Origin: Planctomycetota bacterium | GTDB lineage: Bacteria > Planctomycetota > B15-G4 | NCBI GenBank assembly: GCA_029259715.1 | Contig: JAJDEP010000017.1 | Location: forward strand, 124,001-188,000 | Direction: 5' to 3' | Length of the DNA stretch: 64,000 nucleotides | In this document: in pieces, positions 20,209-29,973 of the stretch | How positions within the stretch are numbered: position 1 is the first letter of the stretch | Layout: each line of letters begins with the position of its first letter | Notes under the pieces: model-generated | What the model was told of the DNA's origin: nothing | What the model saw: only the letters and a program-made list of their open reading frames with translations | Databases searched by the model: none | Program-made: the position numbers and the translations under genes

Positions 20209-21213
20209 TCAATCGGGCCTCAGAGTACGACGGATGACCGTCACAAGCGACTTGATGTCGTGCTCGGCGGTATTGGCGGGCAAGGTCGTGCCCGCCGAGA
20301 ACACGTGACCTCCTCCTCCGAACTGCCGGGCAATCGCGTTCATGTCCGGCACCCCCCTCGAGCGCAGGCTGACGCTCACGCCGCCGTCCACCTGCTCGGT
20401 GAACAGGGCCACGGCCTGGACCCCGTCCCCCATGCGCAGGACGTCGAGGATCGGGTCGACGTCGAAGCGGTCGACGTCGAGCTCCTCCATGAACTCCCTG
20501 CGGATGAGCGACCAGACGAAGGCGCCCCGGCACTCCTCGCGCATGAAGCGGGTGGCGTGGCCCAGCAGGCGCAGCATGGCGGTCGAGTGGCTCTGGTAGA
20601 TCGAGCGGTAGATCTCGGGCACGTCGAGTTGGTAGCGGCTCAGGATGGAGGCCAGCTCGAGCACGGCTGCGGTGGTGTTGGCGTAGCGGAACCAGCCCGT
20701 GTCGGTGCAGATCGAGACGAACACGCTCTCGGCGATCTCGCGATCGACCTTGCCCTGCACATGGTTGATGTAGTCCCAGACGATGCGGCCCGTCGCCGTG
20801 GCGGTGGCGTCCACCAGGTTGATGTCGGCCGGCCCGTCGCCCTCGTGGGGATGGTGGTCGATGCACACCGTGGTGACGCCCTCGCGCTCGCCCATCCCGG
20901 CCAGCGCACCCAGGCGCGGCCATGACGAGAGGTCGCACATGATGAAGACGTCGGCGCTCTGCAGCAGGGCCTCGTGACGGGCTTCGTCGTAGACCTCGTA
21001 GTGACGCCCGAACTCCATGAAGCCGTAGCGCGTGTTGAGCGGCTCGAGCAGCAGCGCATGGACGTCCTTGTCCTCGATCTCGAGGTGGCGCCGCAGGGCT
21101 CCGACCGCGCCGACGGCATCACCGTCGGCCTTCTCGTGACCGCTGATCACGATCCGCTGCGCGCCTTCGAGGGTCGCGCGAAGCTCATCAAAACGCGCCT
21201 CGATGGCAGCCAT
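20209..21213 (-). CDS. DHH/DHHA1 family phosphoesterase (NrnA-like)
   Basis: 334 residues, the length of NrnA-type nano-RNase / pAp phosphatases, which degrade very short RNAs, pAp or cyclic dinucleotide products. Motif I reads ISGHEKADGDAVGAVGAL (usually HxxPDGDA, here with Ala instead of Pro), motif II MCDLSSWPRLG, motif III CIDHHPHEG (the DHH), motif IV around SICTDTGWFRYANT, and the C-terminal DHHA1 substrate-binding FGGGGHVFSAGTTL. The metal ligands appear intact. Nine bases separate it from the upstream amidohydrolase and ten from the metallophosphoesterase. It could serve RNA turnover or second-messenger clearance. Confidence 0.92.
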   Translation of the reverse strand: MAAIEARFDELRATLEGAQRIVISGHEKADGDAVGAVGALRRHLEIEDKDVHALLLEPLNTRYGFMEFGRHYEVYDEARHEALLQSADVFIMCDLSSWPRLGALAGMGEREGVTTVCIDHHPHEGDGPADINLVDATATATGRIVWDYINHVQGKVDREIAESVFVSICTDTGWFRYANTTAAVLELASILSRYQLDVPEIYRSIYQSHSTAMLRLLGHATRFMREECRGAFVWSLIRREFMEELDVDRFDVDPILDVLRMGDGVQAVALFTEQVDGGVSVSLRSRGVPDMNAIARQFGGGGHVFSAGTTLPANTAEHDIKSLVTVIRRTLRPD

Positions 21214-21222
21214 CCGAGGAAA

Positions 21223-22467
21223 CTATCCACGTCCCGTGGGAGAGTCAAGGAACGCAGGGGACACCGCGGATTCCTCACCTCGATGCACGTGCAAGGCCCC
21301 CTCGCGGACCGTCGCCACGACCTGTGACGTGCGCTCCAGGAACCAGCCGAGCGCCGCCGCCGCGGTGAGCTGATCAGCATCGTCCGGCGCGGGCCCCAAC
21401 AGCGCGCCCTCGGCCGCCGAGCCCGGCGCGAAGCGCGACGCTGCCGTGTCGAGTCCCAGCGCGCGACGACCGCCCGCCGTGGCCGCGTGCAGGATCAACG
21501 GGGGCGGGACGTCGGCGCGATCGGCGGCGAGACGGCGCAGCTCCTCGAGCAGGTCGACGCCCGTATTGGAGAGGGCCGAGTCGGTGCCCAGGGCGAGGTT
21601 GACGCCGGCGCGGTGCAGGTCGAGCAGACGATGCGGCGGACGCTCAAAGTGACGGTGGGTGCCGTGGCAATAGACGACGGTGCTGCCGCTGCGTGCGAGC
21701 CGCCCGACGTCGTCGTCGTCGAGGTCGTTGCCGTGGATCACCAAGCCGTCCGGGCCCAGGAGTCCGGCCCGTTCGGCCAGGGCGATGGGCCGCAGGCCGG
21801 GCGGGCGGCCGAAGGGCAGGCCTTTGCCGATGCGCTCGAGCAGGCCCGTGAAGGGACCGTCGCCGTGGGTCATCAGCCGCGTCTCTTCGGGCGTCTCGGC
21901 CAGGTGCATCGCCAGCGGCAGACCCCGTCGCCGGGCCGCGCGGGCGATCTCGGGCAGCACGTCGACGTGGACCGAGTAGGGCGCATGGGGCGAGAGGCCC
22001 AGCTCGCGGCCGCCCCCACCGAGCCGGTCGATGCGCTGCAACAGGTCCGCCAGCCGGGCCCGCGCCGCGGCCGCCCCGACGCCGATCAACTCGAGGTAGC
22101 TGCGGCCGCCGAGGCCGGCGCGCCGGCGCCCCCGCGTGCCCTCACCGCGCGAACCGTCGATGTCGCCCGCCGCCGTCACGCCTGTGGCATGCAGAGACCG
22201 CGCCAGCGACTCGGCGCGCTCGTCCGGCGCCTGCTCGTCGCCACGCACGCCGCCGACGCCCCACAGCCATTCCGTGAAGTCACCGGTGGCCGGCAGGGCC
22301 TCGCCCTCGCCGAGGTCGAGGTGGGTGTGGGCATTGATCAGCCCCGGCACCAGCACCACGTCCAGGTCCGCGGCGTCGCAAGGCTCGAGGGAAACGGTCA
22401 CGCCCTCGCGCACGGTCCAGGCGGCCGGCGCCACCCAGCGGCCGTCGGCATCCAGCGCCCCCCGCAC
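21223..22467 (-). CDS. Amidohydrolase (TRZ/ATZ/SsnA-like metal-dependent deaminase)
   Basis: 414 residues from a GTG at 22467; sequence upstream in frame (RVWR) would also fit the family, so a CTG start near 22488 overlapping the previous stop is possible. Metal site motifs: VPGLINAHTHLDL (HxH), LSPHAPYSVH, MHLAETPEE (His), LVIHGNDLDDDD (His) and LGTDSALSN (Asp). This set is typical of deaminases acting on cytosine, guanine, melamine/atrazine analogues or aminofutalosine. I cannot choose the substrate; no menaquinone-pathway partner is nearby. It lies 17 bases after the giant lipoprotein gene and leads the amidohydrolase-DHH-phosphoesterase-PRODH run. Confidence 0.9.
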   Translation of the reverse strand: MRGALDADGRWVAPAAWTVREGVTVSLEPCDAADLDVVLVPGLINAHTHLDLGEGEALPATGDFTEWLWGVGGVRGDEQAPDERAESLARSLHATGVTAAGDIDGSRGEGTRGRRRAGLGGRSYLELIGVGAAAARARLADLLQRIDRLGGGGRELGLSPHAPYSVHVDVLPEIARAARRRGLPLAMHLAETPEETRLMTHGDGPFTGLLERIGKGLPFGRPPGLRPIALAERAGLLGPDGLVIHGNDLDDDDVGRLARSGSTVVYCHGTHRHFERPPHRLLDLHRAGVNLALGTDSALSNTGVDLLEELRRLAADRADVPPPLILHAATAGGRRALGLDTAASRFAPGSAAEGALLGPAPDDADQLTAAAALGWFLERTSQVVATVREGALHVHRGEESAVSPAFLDSPTGRG

Positions 22468-22484
22468 CCTCCAGACGCGCGTGC

Positions 22485-25400
22485 TCAGAGCGGCTTGTTC
22501 TCGTAGGTCAGGATGACCCGGTCGATGCGCACCTTGCGGAACTCGGTGCCCTCGATCACGGGCTCGCCGAGCAACTCGATGCGGAAGCGGATGAACAGGT
22601 CGCCGTCGATCATGCTCTTCGCCTGCGCGGGCAGCTCGGCATCGAAGGCCGTGATGGCCAGCTCGGTTTCACCCAGCAGCGGGCTCAGCGAGAACTTGAC
22701 GATCTCCGACACGAGCGGGTCGACCGCATGGATCAGGAACAGGTCGCTGCCGTTGAGACCGAGGGCGGACGGCACCAGCCCGGCGTCCGTGGCGTCCTTC
22801 AACTCGAGCAGGACATGGTTGCTCGAGATCGACTCACCCAGGGACGCCGGCGCGGCGTCCATCTCGATCAGCCGGCGGGTCAGAGCGTCGGTGGCCCACA
22901 GCGACGGCCCCGCCGCGTCATAGGCGAGCCCGACGAGCTCCACCGACAGGAACTCGCCGTCGCGGTCGATGGGGGCGACGGACAACGGCTCGGTGATCAC
23001 GAAGTCGGTGTTCACCGGATCCACGGCCCCCGGGTCGTTGGTGGGGATCACCACGAGGCGGTTGCGGATGTTGTCGGCGATCACCAGCTGGTCGAGGGGC
23101 ATGTAGGCCATGGCGCCCTGGAGACCGAACGGCAGCATCAGCCGACGCCGGAGCGCCAGCGTGGTCCGGTCCAACACGATGATGTCGCCGCTCAGCCGCT
23201 CGAGCAGGAACAGCTCGCCGCCGAACTCGGGGCTGTAGGCCATCGACACGACGTCGATGCGGTTCGTGGGCGTGGCCACCGCCGGGTCGAAGAGTGTCGA
23301 CCCGACCAGCGACATGTCCGCGGGGTCGAGTTCGTACAGGGTCGCGGTGCCGTGTCCGGGGACGTACAGCAGCGTGCCGGCGTCCGCGTCGTACACCAGA
23401 CCGGTGCGCGCCGAGACGAGGTCGGGGGCGAGGTAGAAGCCGGCGTCGATGGCGCCCGCGTCGATGAAACCGCCGGCGGTGGAGTTCACCGAGTTGAACA
23501 GGATGCGGAAGGGCGGCTGCTCGTAGTCGCCGAAGATGCCGTTGTCCGTGAAGCCCCACTGCAGGTCGACGGCGGGCGCGCCGTCACCGGGCCCCACCAC
23601 CGCCTCGTACTCGACCAGCACGCCGTCGAACTCGGGGTTGGCGAACTCGCCCTGATAGAAGCGGCTGTGGGCCAGGCCCCCGGCATCGGAAATGAGCAGG
23701 CCCACGTTCTCGCCCGAGAGACCCGGGTTGGCCAGGAAGGAGATCGCGGCGGGGTTGAGGTTGTCGCTGCCCGTCTCGATGCGGATGAATCCGCTGCCGC
23801 CCGATCCGCCGCGGCCGGCACCCATGGTGCTGCCGCCCTCACCGCCCAGCGCCGTCACGCGGCCGCCGGGGAAGGCCAGCAGGCTCTTCACCGCCCGCAG
23901 CACGACGTTGCCCGCACCACCACCGCCGCCCCCCGCGAGTTGCGTGAGCAGGTCGAACACCTCGCCGCCCAGCCCGCCGTCGGCGATGATCTCCGCCGAC
24001 TCGGTGATCAACAGATTGCGTCCAGTCTCGAGCATGATGCTGCCGGTGCCGGCTCCGCCCGTGGCGCCCGGCTTGAGGCGCGGCAGCACGGTGGGCGAGA
24101 AATTCACGGTGCCGGTGACCGACACGCCGACGCCCCCGCCCCCGCCGCCCCCGATGAACAGGGTGGGCATGATCACGATGGACGGGGTGGACAGCACGGG
24201 CAGCTGCGGCCCGGCCGGTACGAAGCCGTTGGTGCCGGACATCAACCCGATGTCGAGCACGTCGACGATCTGGCGCTCGATGGTCAGGTCCATCCCGATG
24301 CTGTCGAAGTCGGCGATCTCGAAGATCCAACCGTCCGTCGGCGCGCCGACGATCACCAGGGAGCCCTCGAGGGCGCCTGGCGCCACGGTGGAGAGGTCGA
24401 CGCCGGAGCTGGTGGCATCGATGTGCAGCACAGTGTCCGACATGACCGTGGCCACGCCGCGGATGACACCCGCCCCGTTGACGCCGCCCGGCGAGTCGTC
24501 CAGGGACATGCCGCCGGTGCCGCCGCGTTGATTGAGGGCCGGGTTGGACGCCGGGCCGTCGGAGTCGCCCGGCGTGCCGGGCTGGAACGATCCGCCGCCC
24601 CCACCGCCACCGTTGGTGGTGATGATGCCCAGGGCGCCCTCGTTCACCACCACAAAGGGCTGGCTGCCCTGACCCTGACGTTCGAACGGCGTGGGATCGC
24701 CACCGGGCTTCCCGAGCAGGTCGCCGATCAGGTAGGCATCACCGGCACCGGACACGGGCGGATTGCCGATGTTCTCGCTGGGCTGGTTGAGCGTCGGCGC
24801 CCCCGGCCCGCTCGCCACGGTGAAGGTCGTCTTGCCCGCGTTCACTTCGACCGTCTCGATCACATAGACCGGATGGTTCTCGTCCATGTTCTGGTTCGGT
24901 GAACCGGAGTTGCCGGCCAGCGAACTGCCCACGCCCAGGTTGGGTTGCAGCAGGAGTTCGCCCGCGGCCAGGGTCGCGGCGAGGCCGGGATCCGTGTTGA
25001 TGATCGAGAAGTCGTTGAGCGGGTCCTCGAGGGTCGTCGCCGTCACCAGGCTGCTGCGGCCCGTGGCACCGATGAGTTTCGCATCGGCCACCTGGAACGG
25101 CGGGAAGGCCGCCGGCGACTGCAGCGGGATCGCGACCGCGGGCGTCGGATCGCTGGTGAGCAGCAACACGCCGCCACCGTCTCCGCCATTGCCGGCTGCC
25201 AGCGTGGCCAGGGTCCCCGGGGCGCCTTGGCCCTGGTAGTCGGCATAGGCCGGGTCGACCGGCCCCGACGGCACCACGAGGGGCGCGGAGTCGGGCGCGC
25301 GACCGTCGATGGTCCCGCGCACGTCGAGATTGTTGGAGGAGCGGATCACGAGCGGGCCGCCGAGTCCGTCGAGCAGCGGCTCGTCGCGGTCGGCGACCAG

Positions 25401-26918
25401 GTACTCCTCGGGGTCGGGCTCGCCGTCACCGTCCCGGTCGAACAGCGGCTTCAGCGTCCAGCCGTCCGGCAGGAAGAAGCGGTCGAAGTTGTAGACCATC
25501 GGCGCGAACACGTCCGGCGCCCGCTCGAAGACCGTCGGGATGCGCACGAGCATCTCGTCGAAGTCGAGGGTCGCGCCCAGAGGCAGACGGGTGGTCCGCA
25601 AGTCGTCGGCGGTCGTCAGGGCATCGACCAGGAAGGGGCCCAAGGTGCCGGGCCCGCCGCCGATGATGGGCGTGAGCAGGCCGGGGTTGGGCGTGGCCCA
25701 CCCGCTGTTGGTCAGCGTCGTGTCGTTGCGGGACCCGTCATCGAATGGCTCCACCAGCGTGGTCGATTCAGGACTCTCGCCGGGCCCGAGCGGAGCCACA
25801 CCCAGAAACTCGTCCACGTCGGGGGCGCCATTGCCGGTGTCCCCGAACTTGGAATTCCCCGCGAGGTCCTCGACGCCCGCGCCGACCTGGGCCTCGATCA
25901 ACGCGCCGGGCGGCAGCGCCGACAAGAGCGACTGCCAGCTCACCACCGTCAGGTCGAGCTGCTGGTGGCTGATGAACACGTTGGCCGGGATGACCTTGGG
26001 CACGAAGGCCGGGGGCGCCGCCGAGTTGTAGGAGATCGTGAGCTGGGGGCTGGTGCCGTCGATGGGATTCACCAGCGTGCTCGGGATCGCGGCCTCGTCG
26101 AAAATGAAGATGAAGTCGCGCACCGGGCTGGTCGGCAACTCGATCAGCGGCGCCGTCGTCTCCACCTTCACCGGGTTGCCGAAGAAGGCGAGGGTCTCCG
26201 CGGTGAGGTTGTTGTCACCATTGCCGTCGACGACGGTGCCGGGGATCACACCCAGGGAGGCGTCGTCGACGATGTAGATCTCGGCCGACGGGAAGCCCGG
26301 GTAGTAGTCGAATGCCGTGGCCGGCGTGCGGAAGAACAGCGTCACGCCCACGTTGGACAGGGCCTCACCCGAGGTGGACTCGATCACCGAACCGCCCGGC
26401 CCTGGACCGAAGCTGATCTCGTACAGCGCGTCCTCGACAAAGCCGTACTCGACCTGGGACGGCGACAGCACCGTCACGGGGTGGATCAGCAGCGTGTGCC
26501 CGATGACTTCGTAGGTGACCTGGGGCACCGAGCCGCCGGGGGCCGGCGAGACGCCGGAAGGGTCGGTGACGGTCACGACCTGGAGCGAGGTCGAGCTCAC
26601 CGTGGCGATGTCGGGGATGTCGTTGAACAGAATGGTGATCGGCACGTTGACACCGCCGACCAGGCCGCCCGAGGGGCCGCCGGTGATCTGGAACGCGCCC
26701 CCCCCATTGGCGACGCCCTCGCCCGGAGGCGCCTCTTCACCGCCCTCTCCGCCACTCCCTTCGGATGCCTCGGGATCGGGCGCCACCCGATCATCGGCGG
26801 CGAGCAGGCTCGTACCGCCGCCGGAGGAACCGCCGCCGCCACACGCGGTGACGAGGGCGAGCAAACCGGCCGCGCCGAGCAAGGCCGTCGATCGCAAGCT
26901 GAAGAGCGGTGGCGTCAT
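22485..26918 (-). CDS. Giant Ig-like / Gly-rich lipoprotein (family member 3)
   Basis: 1,477 residues from the ATG at 26918. A signal peptide ends in a lipobox (ALVTAC, Cys26) followed by GGGGSSGGG and an acidic linker. An SbsA/Big-like Ig region follows (about 70-180; FNDIPDIATVSSTSLQVVTV). A DRDGDGEPDPEE loop near residue 490 looks like a calcium-binding EF-hand loop. Several Gly-rich blocks lie at about 770, 930-1000 and 1030, interleaved with short beta repeats such as GNVVLRAVKSLLAF. A stretch resembling a beta-propeller runs from about 1160 to 1410 (LVYDADAGTLLYVPG, DIIVLDRTTLALRR). The C-terminus has LFIRFRIELLG and RIDRVILTYENKPL, shared in pattern with the other two giant proteins. 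Probably anchored in the outer membrane and surface-exposed. No enzymatic motif seen. Confidence 0.85.
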   Translation of the reverse strand: MTPPLFSLRSTALLGAAGLLALVTACGGGGSSGGGTSLLAADDRVAPDPEASEGSGGEGGEEAPPGEGVANGGGAFQITGGPSGGLVGGVNVPITILFNDIPDIATVSSTSLQVVTVTDPSGVSPAPGGSVPQVTYEVIGHTLLIHPVTVLSPSQVEYGFVEDALYEISFGPGPGGSVIESTSGEALSNVGVTLFFRTPATAFDYYPGFPSAEIYIVDDASLGVIPGTVVDGNGDNNLTAETLAFFGNPVKVETTAPLIELPTSPVRDFIFIFDEAAIPSTLVNPIDGTSPQLTISYNSAAPPAFVPKVIPANVFISHQQLDLTVVSWQSLLSALPPGALIEAQVGAGVEDLAGNSKFGDTGNGAPDVDEFLGVAPLGPGESPESTTLVEPFDDGSRNDTTLTNSGWATPNPGLLTPIIGGGPGTLGPFLVDALTTADDLRTTRLPLGATLDFDEMLVRIPTVFERAPDVFAPMVYNFDRFFLPDGWTLKPLFDRDGDGEPDPEEYLVADRDEPLLDGLGGPLVIRSSNNLDVRGTIDGRAPDSAPLVVPSGPVDPAYADYQGQGAPGTLATLAAGNGGDGGGVLLLTSDPTPAVAIPLQSPAAFPPFQVADAKLIGATGRSSLVTATTLEDPLNDFSIINTDPGLAATLAAGELLLQPNLGVGSSLAGNSGSPNQNMDENHPVYVIETVEVNAGKTTFTVASGPGAPTLNQPSENIGNPPVSGAGDAYLIGDLLGKPGGDPTPFERQGQGSQPFVVVNEGALGIITTNGGGGGGGSFQPGTPGDSDGPASNPALNQRGGTGGMSLDDSPGGVNGAGVIRGVATVMSDTVLHIDATSSGVDLSTVAPGALEGSLVIVGAPTDGWIFEIADFDSIGMDLTIERQIVDVLDIGLMSGTNGFVPAGPQLPVLSTPSIVIMPTLFIGGGGGGGVGVSVTGTVNFSPTVLPRLKPGATGGAGTGSIMLETGRNLLITESAEIIADGGLGGEVFDLLTQLAGGGGGGAGNVVLRAVKSLLAFPGGRVTALGGEGGSTMGAGRGGSGGSGFIRIETGSDNLNPAAISFLANPGLSGENVGLLISDAGGLAHSRFYQGEFANPEFDGVLVEYEAVVGPGDGAPAVDLQWGFTDNGIFGDYEQPPFRILFNSVNSTAGGFIDAGAIDAGFYLAPDLVSARTGLVYDADAGTLLYVPGHGTATLYELDPADMSLVGSTLFDPAVATPTNRIDVVSMAYSPEFGGELFLLERLSGDIIVLDRTTLALRRRLMLPFGLQGAMAYMPLDQLVIADNIRNRLVVIPTNDPGAVDPVNTDFVITEPLSVAPIDRDGEFLSVELVGLAYDAAGPSLWATDALTRRLIEMDAAPASLGESISSNHVLLELKDATDAGLVPSALGLNGSDLFLIHAVDPLVSEIVKFSLSPLLGETELAITAFDAELPAQAKSMIDGDLFIRFRIELLGEPVIEGTEFRKVRIDRVILTYENKPL

Positions 26919-27130
26919 GAAGGCAGGGCGAGAGGATCGGGACCGGGTCTCGGGAGGCACCCGAGGCCTGCCACCGGTTCGGGGAGCGGCCCACGATAGA
27001 CTGCGGCACAGGATGCCATCTGACCGTTCGGACCGCCCAGCGGTGACCCCGGGAAACGACGGTCTTGAGGACCACCCGGGACATGACAGCATAGGTCCCC
27101 ACAGCCCTCCTGGAAACGCATTGAGCGCCC

Positions 27131-27928
27131 ATGCCACGCCTCGTCGACACCCATTGCCACCTCGACTTCGACAGCTTCGACGACGACCGCGACGAGGTCC
27201 TCGACCGGGCCCGCCAGGCCGGCCTGGTGCGCTGCGTGGCGGTGGCCGTGGACATCCCTTCCGCCGAGCGCTCCCTGGCCCTCTCACGGGCCACCGACGG
27301 CTACCTCGTCGCCACGGTGGGGCTCCACCCCAACGAGGAGTCAGCGGGCGATCCCGCCGCCCTGGACCGGGTTGAGGAGCTCGCGCGGACCGGGGCCTTC
27401 GTCGCCATCGGTGAGACCGGCCTCGACACCTACCGGGACGACGTCCCGCTGGAGCGGCAGGTCGACTCCCTGCGTCGCCACCTGGCCCTGGCCCTCGACC
27501 TCGACCTGCCGGTGATCCTGCATTGCCGCGACGCCTTCGAACCCCTGGCTGCCGTGCTTGCGGAGTCCGCCGGCGCGAGCCTGCGCGGCGTGCTCCACTG
27601 CTACACCGGCACCCGCACCGAATTGCCCGCGTTGCTGGAGGCGGGGCTGCACATCGGCGCCGGCGGCATCGCCACCTTCAAGAACAGCCACGAGCTGCGC
27701 GCGGCCCTCGACGAGGTGCCGGACGAGCGCCTGCTGCTCGAGACCGACGCCCCCTTCCTGGCGCCCGCCCCCATGCGTGGCAAGCGCAACGAGCCGGCCT
27801 TCGTCGCCCACACCGCGACGTACCTGGCGGAGCGCCGGGGCCTCACCACCGAGCGCCTCGGAGAGATCACGACGGACAACGCGGTCGCGCTGTTCGGCCT
27901 CACGGACGTCGGACCCGCGGCGGGTTAG
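27131..27928 (+). CDS. TatD family metal-dependent deoxyribonuclease
   Basis: 265 residues, the standard TatD length. Two-metal TIM-barrel hydrolase with 3'-5' exonuclease activity in characterised members. Motifs: LVDTHCHLDFDSF (His8, His10), VATVGLHPNE, AIGETGLDTYRDD (Glu metal bridge), VILHCRDAFEPL, GVLHCYTGT, GGIATFKNS and the signature LLETDAPFLAPAPMRGKRNE. It is the only plus-strand gene between 18.5 and 56 kb. Its stop overlaps the stop of the convergent EF-G-like gene by four bases (27925-27928). The 212-base gap to the divergent giant lipoprotein gene (26919-27130) holds no promoter I could identify with confidence. Confidence 0.95.
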   Translation: MPRLVDTHCHLDFDSFDDDRDEVLDRARQAGLVRCVAVAVDIPSAERSLALSRATDGYLVATVGLHPNEESAGDPAALDRVEELARTGAFVAIGETGLDTYRDDVPLERQVDSLRRHLALALDLDLPVILHCRDAFEPLAAVLAESAGASLRGVLHCYTGTRTELPALLEAGLHIGAGGIATFKNSHELRAALDEVPDERLLLETDAPFLAPAPMRGKRNEPAFVAHTATYLAERRGLTTERLGEITTDNAVALFGLTDVGPAAG

Positions 27929-29940
27929 TCGTCGTCGTCCTTCGGCTTGAACTCGGCCATGATCTCCTTCTGGATGTTGGCCGGCACGATCTCGTAGTCG
28001 TGGAACGCGCAGGTGAAGCTGCCTTCACCCTGGGTCATGGCGTGGAGCGCGGTCGGGTAGGTGAGGATCTCGCGCTGGGGCGCGTTGGCCTTGACCACCT
28101 GCACGTCGCCGAGCGTGTCCATGCCGATGATGTGGCCGCGCCGACTGGTGAGATCGGAGGTGATGTTGCCCATGAAGCGCGAGGGCACGGCGATCTCCAT
28201 GTCCATGACGGGCTCGAGCAGCACCGGCTTGGCCTTCTGGAAGGCGTCCTTGAAGGCCATGGCGCCCGCCTTCTTGAAGCTGGCCTCATCGCTGTCCACG
28301 TTGTGGAACTTGCCGTCGTGGACTTTCACCACGATGTCGACCACGACGTGGCCCGCGATGACGCCTTCCGCCATGGCGGCGACGATGCCCTTCTCGATGG
28401 CCGGGATGAAGTTGCGCGGGATCGAGCCGCCCACGGTCTCGTTGAGGAACGTGAGCCCCGTCCCCCGCTCGCCCGGCTCCACCTTGAGGTAGACCTCGGC
28501 GAACTGGCCGCGGCCGCCGGTCTGCTTCTTGTGGCGGTGGTGACCCTCGGCCGGGATGGTGATCGACTCCTCCAGCGAGACGTGCGGGATCTCTACCTTC
28601 ACCTCGACCTTGGTGCGCTCCTTGATGCGGCGCAGCACCGTCTCGACGTGCATGAGCGTCACGCCGTGCACCACGAGCTCGCCGGTGGCCTCCTCGCGCG
28701 CGAAGGTGAAGGTCGGGTCCTCCGCATGACAGCGGCGCAGCGCCGTGGCGAGCTTGACCTCGTCGGCATGGTCGAGGGGCTCGATAGCTCGGGCCACGGG
28801 CGACGACGGCAGCACGAGCGGACGCATGGTCACCTCGTGGGCCGGGTCGCAGAGCGTGTCGGAGGTCTCCAGGTTGTCGTGCTTGGCCACGGCGACGAGG
28901 TCGCCGGCCACCGCGGTGTCCACGGCCTTGTGGTCCTTGCCCTGCATCGACTCGAAGTGGGCCAGGCGCTCGTGCTTGCCGGTGCGCATGAGCTTGAGTT
29001 CGTCGCCCGACTTGAGCGTGCCGCGGATCACACGCAGCAGACACAGCTTGCCCACGAACGGATCCATGATCGTCTTGAACACGAAGGCGGTCGTGCCCTC
29101 GCCATCGGCTTCCACCGCGTTGCCGTCGGTGTCGACGAAGGCCGGACCATGCAACGGCGAGGGGAAACAGCGCTCGGCGAACTTGAGGAACTCGTCGGCG
29201 CCGGTGCCGTCGAGGGCGTTCGCCACCAGCACCGGCACGAGCGAGCCCTCGACGATGGACATGCGCATCAAGACGCTGATCGAGTCGGCAGTCGCCACGA
29301 ACTTGTCTTCGAGGAAGGCGGTCATGACCTCCTCGTCGACTTCGACAGCGGCTTCGATCACCGCGTCGCGGAGCGTGGCCAACTCGCCTTCGGCCTTGCC
29401 CCCGAACGGCACCGCCTCGACGCCGGAAAACTTCTCCCCCGTCCCCTTCGGCATCATCACCGGGAGGCAACGGACGCCGAGGGACTCGCTGAGCTCTTCA
29501 CAGAAGGTGCCCCAGTCGATCTCGGCCTGGTCGACGTGGGTGACCACGACGGCGCGACCGCGTGATTGCTTCGCGGCCAGGTCCCAGGCCCGCCGACCGG
29601 TGAAGGTCACGCCCTCGGAGGCATTCACGAACATGACCGCCGTCTCGCAGGCCGCCAGCGCCGCCGCCGCCTCACCCACGAAGTCGGGGTAACCCGGCGC
29701 GTCGAGCAGGTAGAAGCGCGTGCCCTTGTGGTCGCCGTGGAGCACGCCCAGCGAGATCGAGTGCTGGCGCTCCTTCTCCTCGTGTTCGTGATCGGAGACC
29801 GTGGTGCCGTCGGCGATGGTGCCCGCCCGGGGAATCGCGCCCATCTTCGCGAGCAGCGCTTCCGTGAAGCTGGTCTTGCCGGATCCTGACCCACCGATGA
29901 GGGCCAGGCTGCGAATCGCGCCAGGGTCGTTGGTCGTCAT
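27925..29940 (-). CDS. EF-G-like translational GTPase paralogue
   Basis: 671 residues, a little shorter than EF-G (about 700). Domain order matches EF-G: G domain (1-250), domain II (about 275-365), domain III, domain IV with ITIPAEGHHRHKKQTGGRGQ and IPRNFIPAIEKGIV, and domain V (EPVMDMEIAVPSRFMGNI). The G motifs depart from true EF-G. The P-loop is GGSGSGKTS (16-24). G3 is DAPGYPDF, where EF-G has DTPGHVDF, so the catalytic His is Tyr84. G4 is THVD (134-137) instead of NKxD. These changes mark the FusA2/EF-G-like clade, whose role is less clear than canonical elongation and may be in recycling or stress. The C-terminus is Asp-rich. It is 33 bases downstream of pilD. Confidence 0.9.
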   Translation of the reverse strand: MTTNDPGAIRSLALIGGSGSGKTSFTEALLAKMGAIPRAGTIADGTTVSDHEHEEKERQHSISLGVLHGDHKGTRFYLLDAPGYPDFVGEAAAALAACETAVMFVNASEGVTFTGRRAWDLAAKQSRGRAVVVTHVDQAEIDWGTFCEELSESLGVRCLPVMMPKGTGEKFSGVEAVPFGGKAEGELATLRDAVIEAAVEVDEEVMTAFLEDKFVATADSISVLMRMSIVEGSLVPVLVANALDGTGADEFLKFAERCFPSPLHGPAFVDTDGNAVEADGEGTTAFVFKTIMDPFVGKLCLLRVIRGTLKSGDELKLMRTGKHERLAHFESMQGKDHKAVDTAVAGDLVAVAKHDNLETSDTLCDPAHEVTMRPLVLPSSPVARAIEPLDHADEVKLATALRRCHAEDPTFTFAREEATGELVVHGVTLMHVETVLRRIKERTKVEVKVEIPHVSLEESITIPAEGHHRHKKQTGGRGQFAEVYLKVEPGERGTGLTFLNETVGGSIPRNFIPAIEKGIVAAMAEGVIAGHVVVDIVVKVHDGKFHNVDSDEASFKKAGAMAFKDAFQKAKPVLLEPVMDMEIAVPSRFMGNITSDLTSRRGHIIGMDTLGDVQVVKANAPQREILTYPTALHAMTQGEGSFTCAFHDYEIVPANIQKEIMAEFKPKDDDD

Positions 29941-29973
29941 GAGCCCAAACCTAGGGCGACATGCGCCGAATCG

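Noticed and set aside
26919-27130. Promoter for tatD or the third giant lipoprotein in the 212-base divergent gap
   Set aside because: TAGGTC and TATCGT hexamers exist but no -35 box at 16-18 bases; not reportable as a site.
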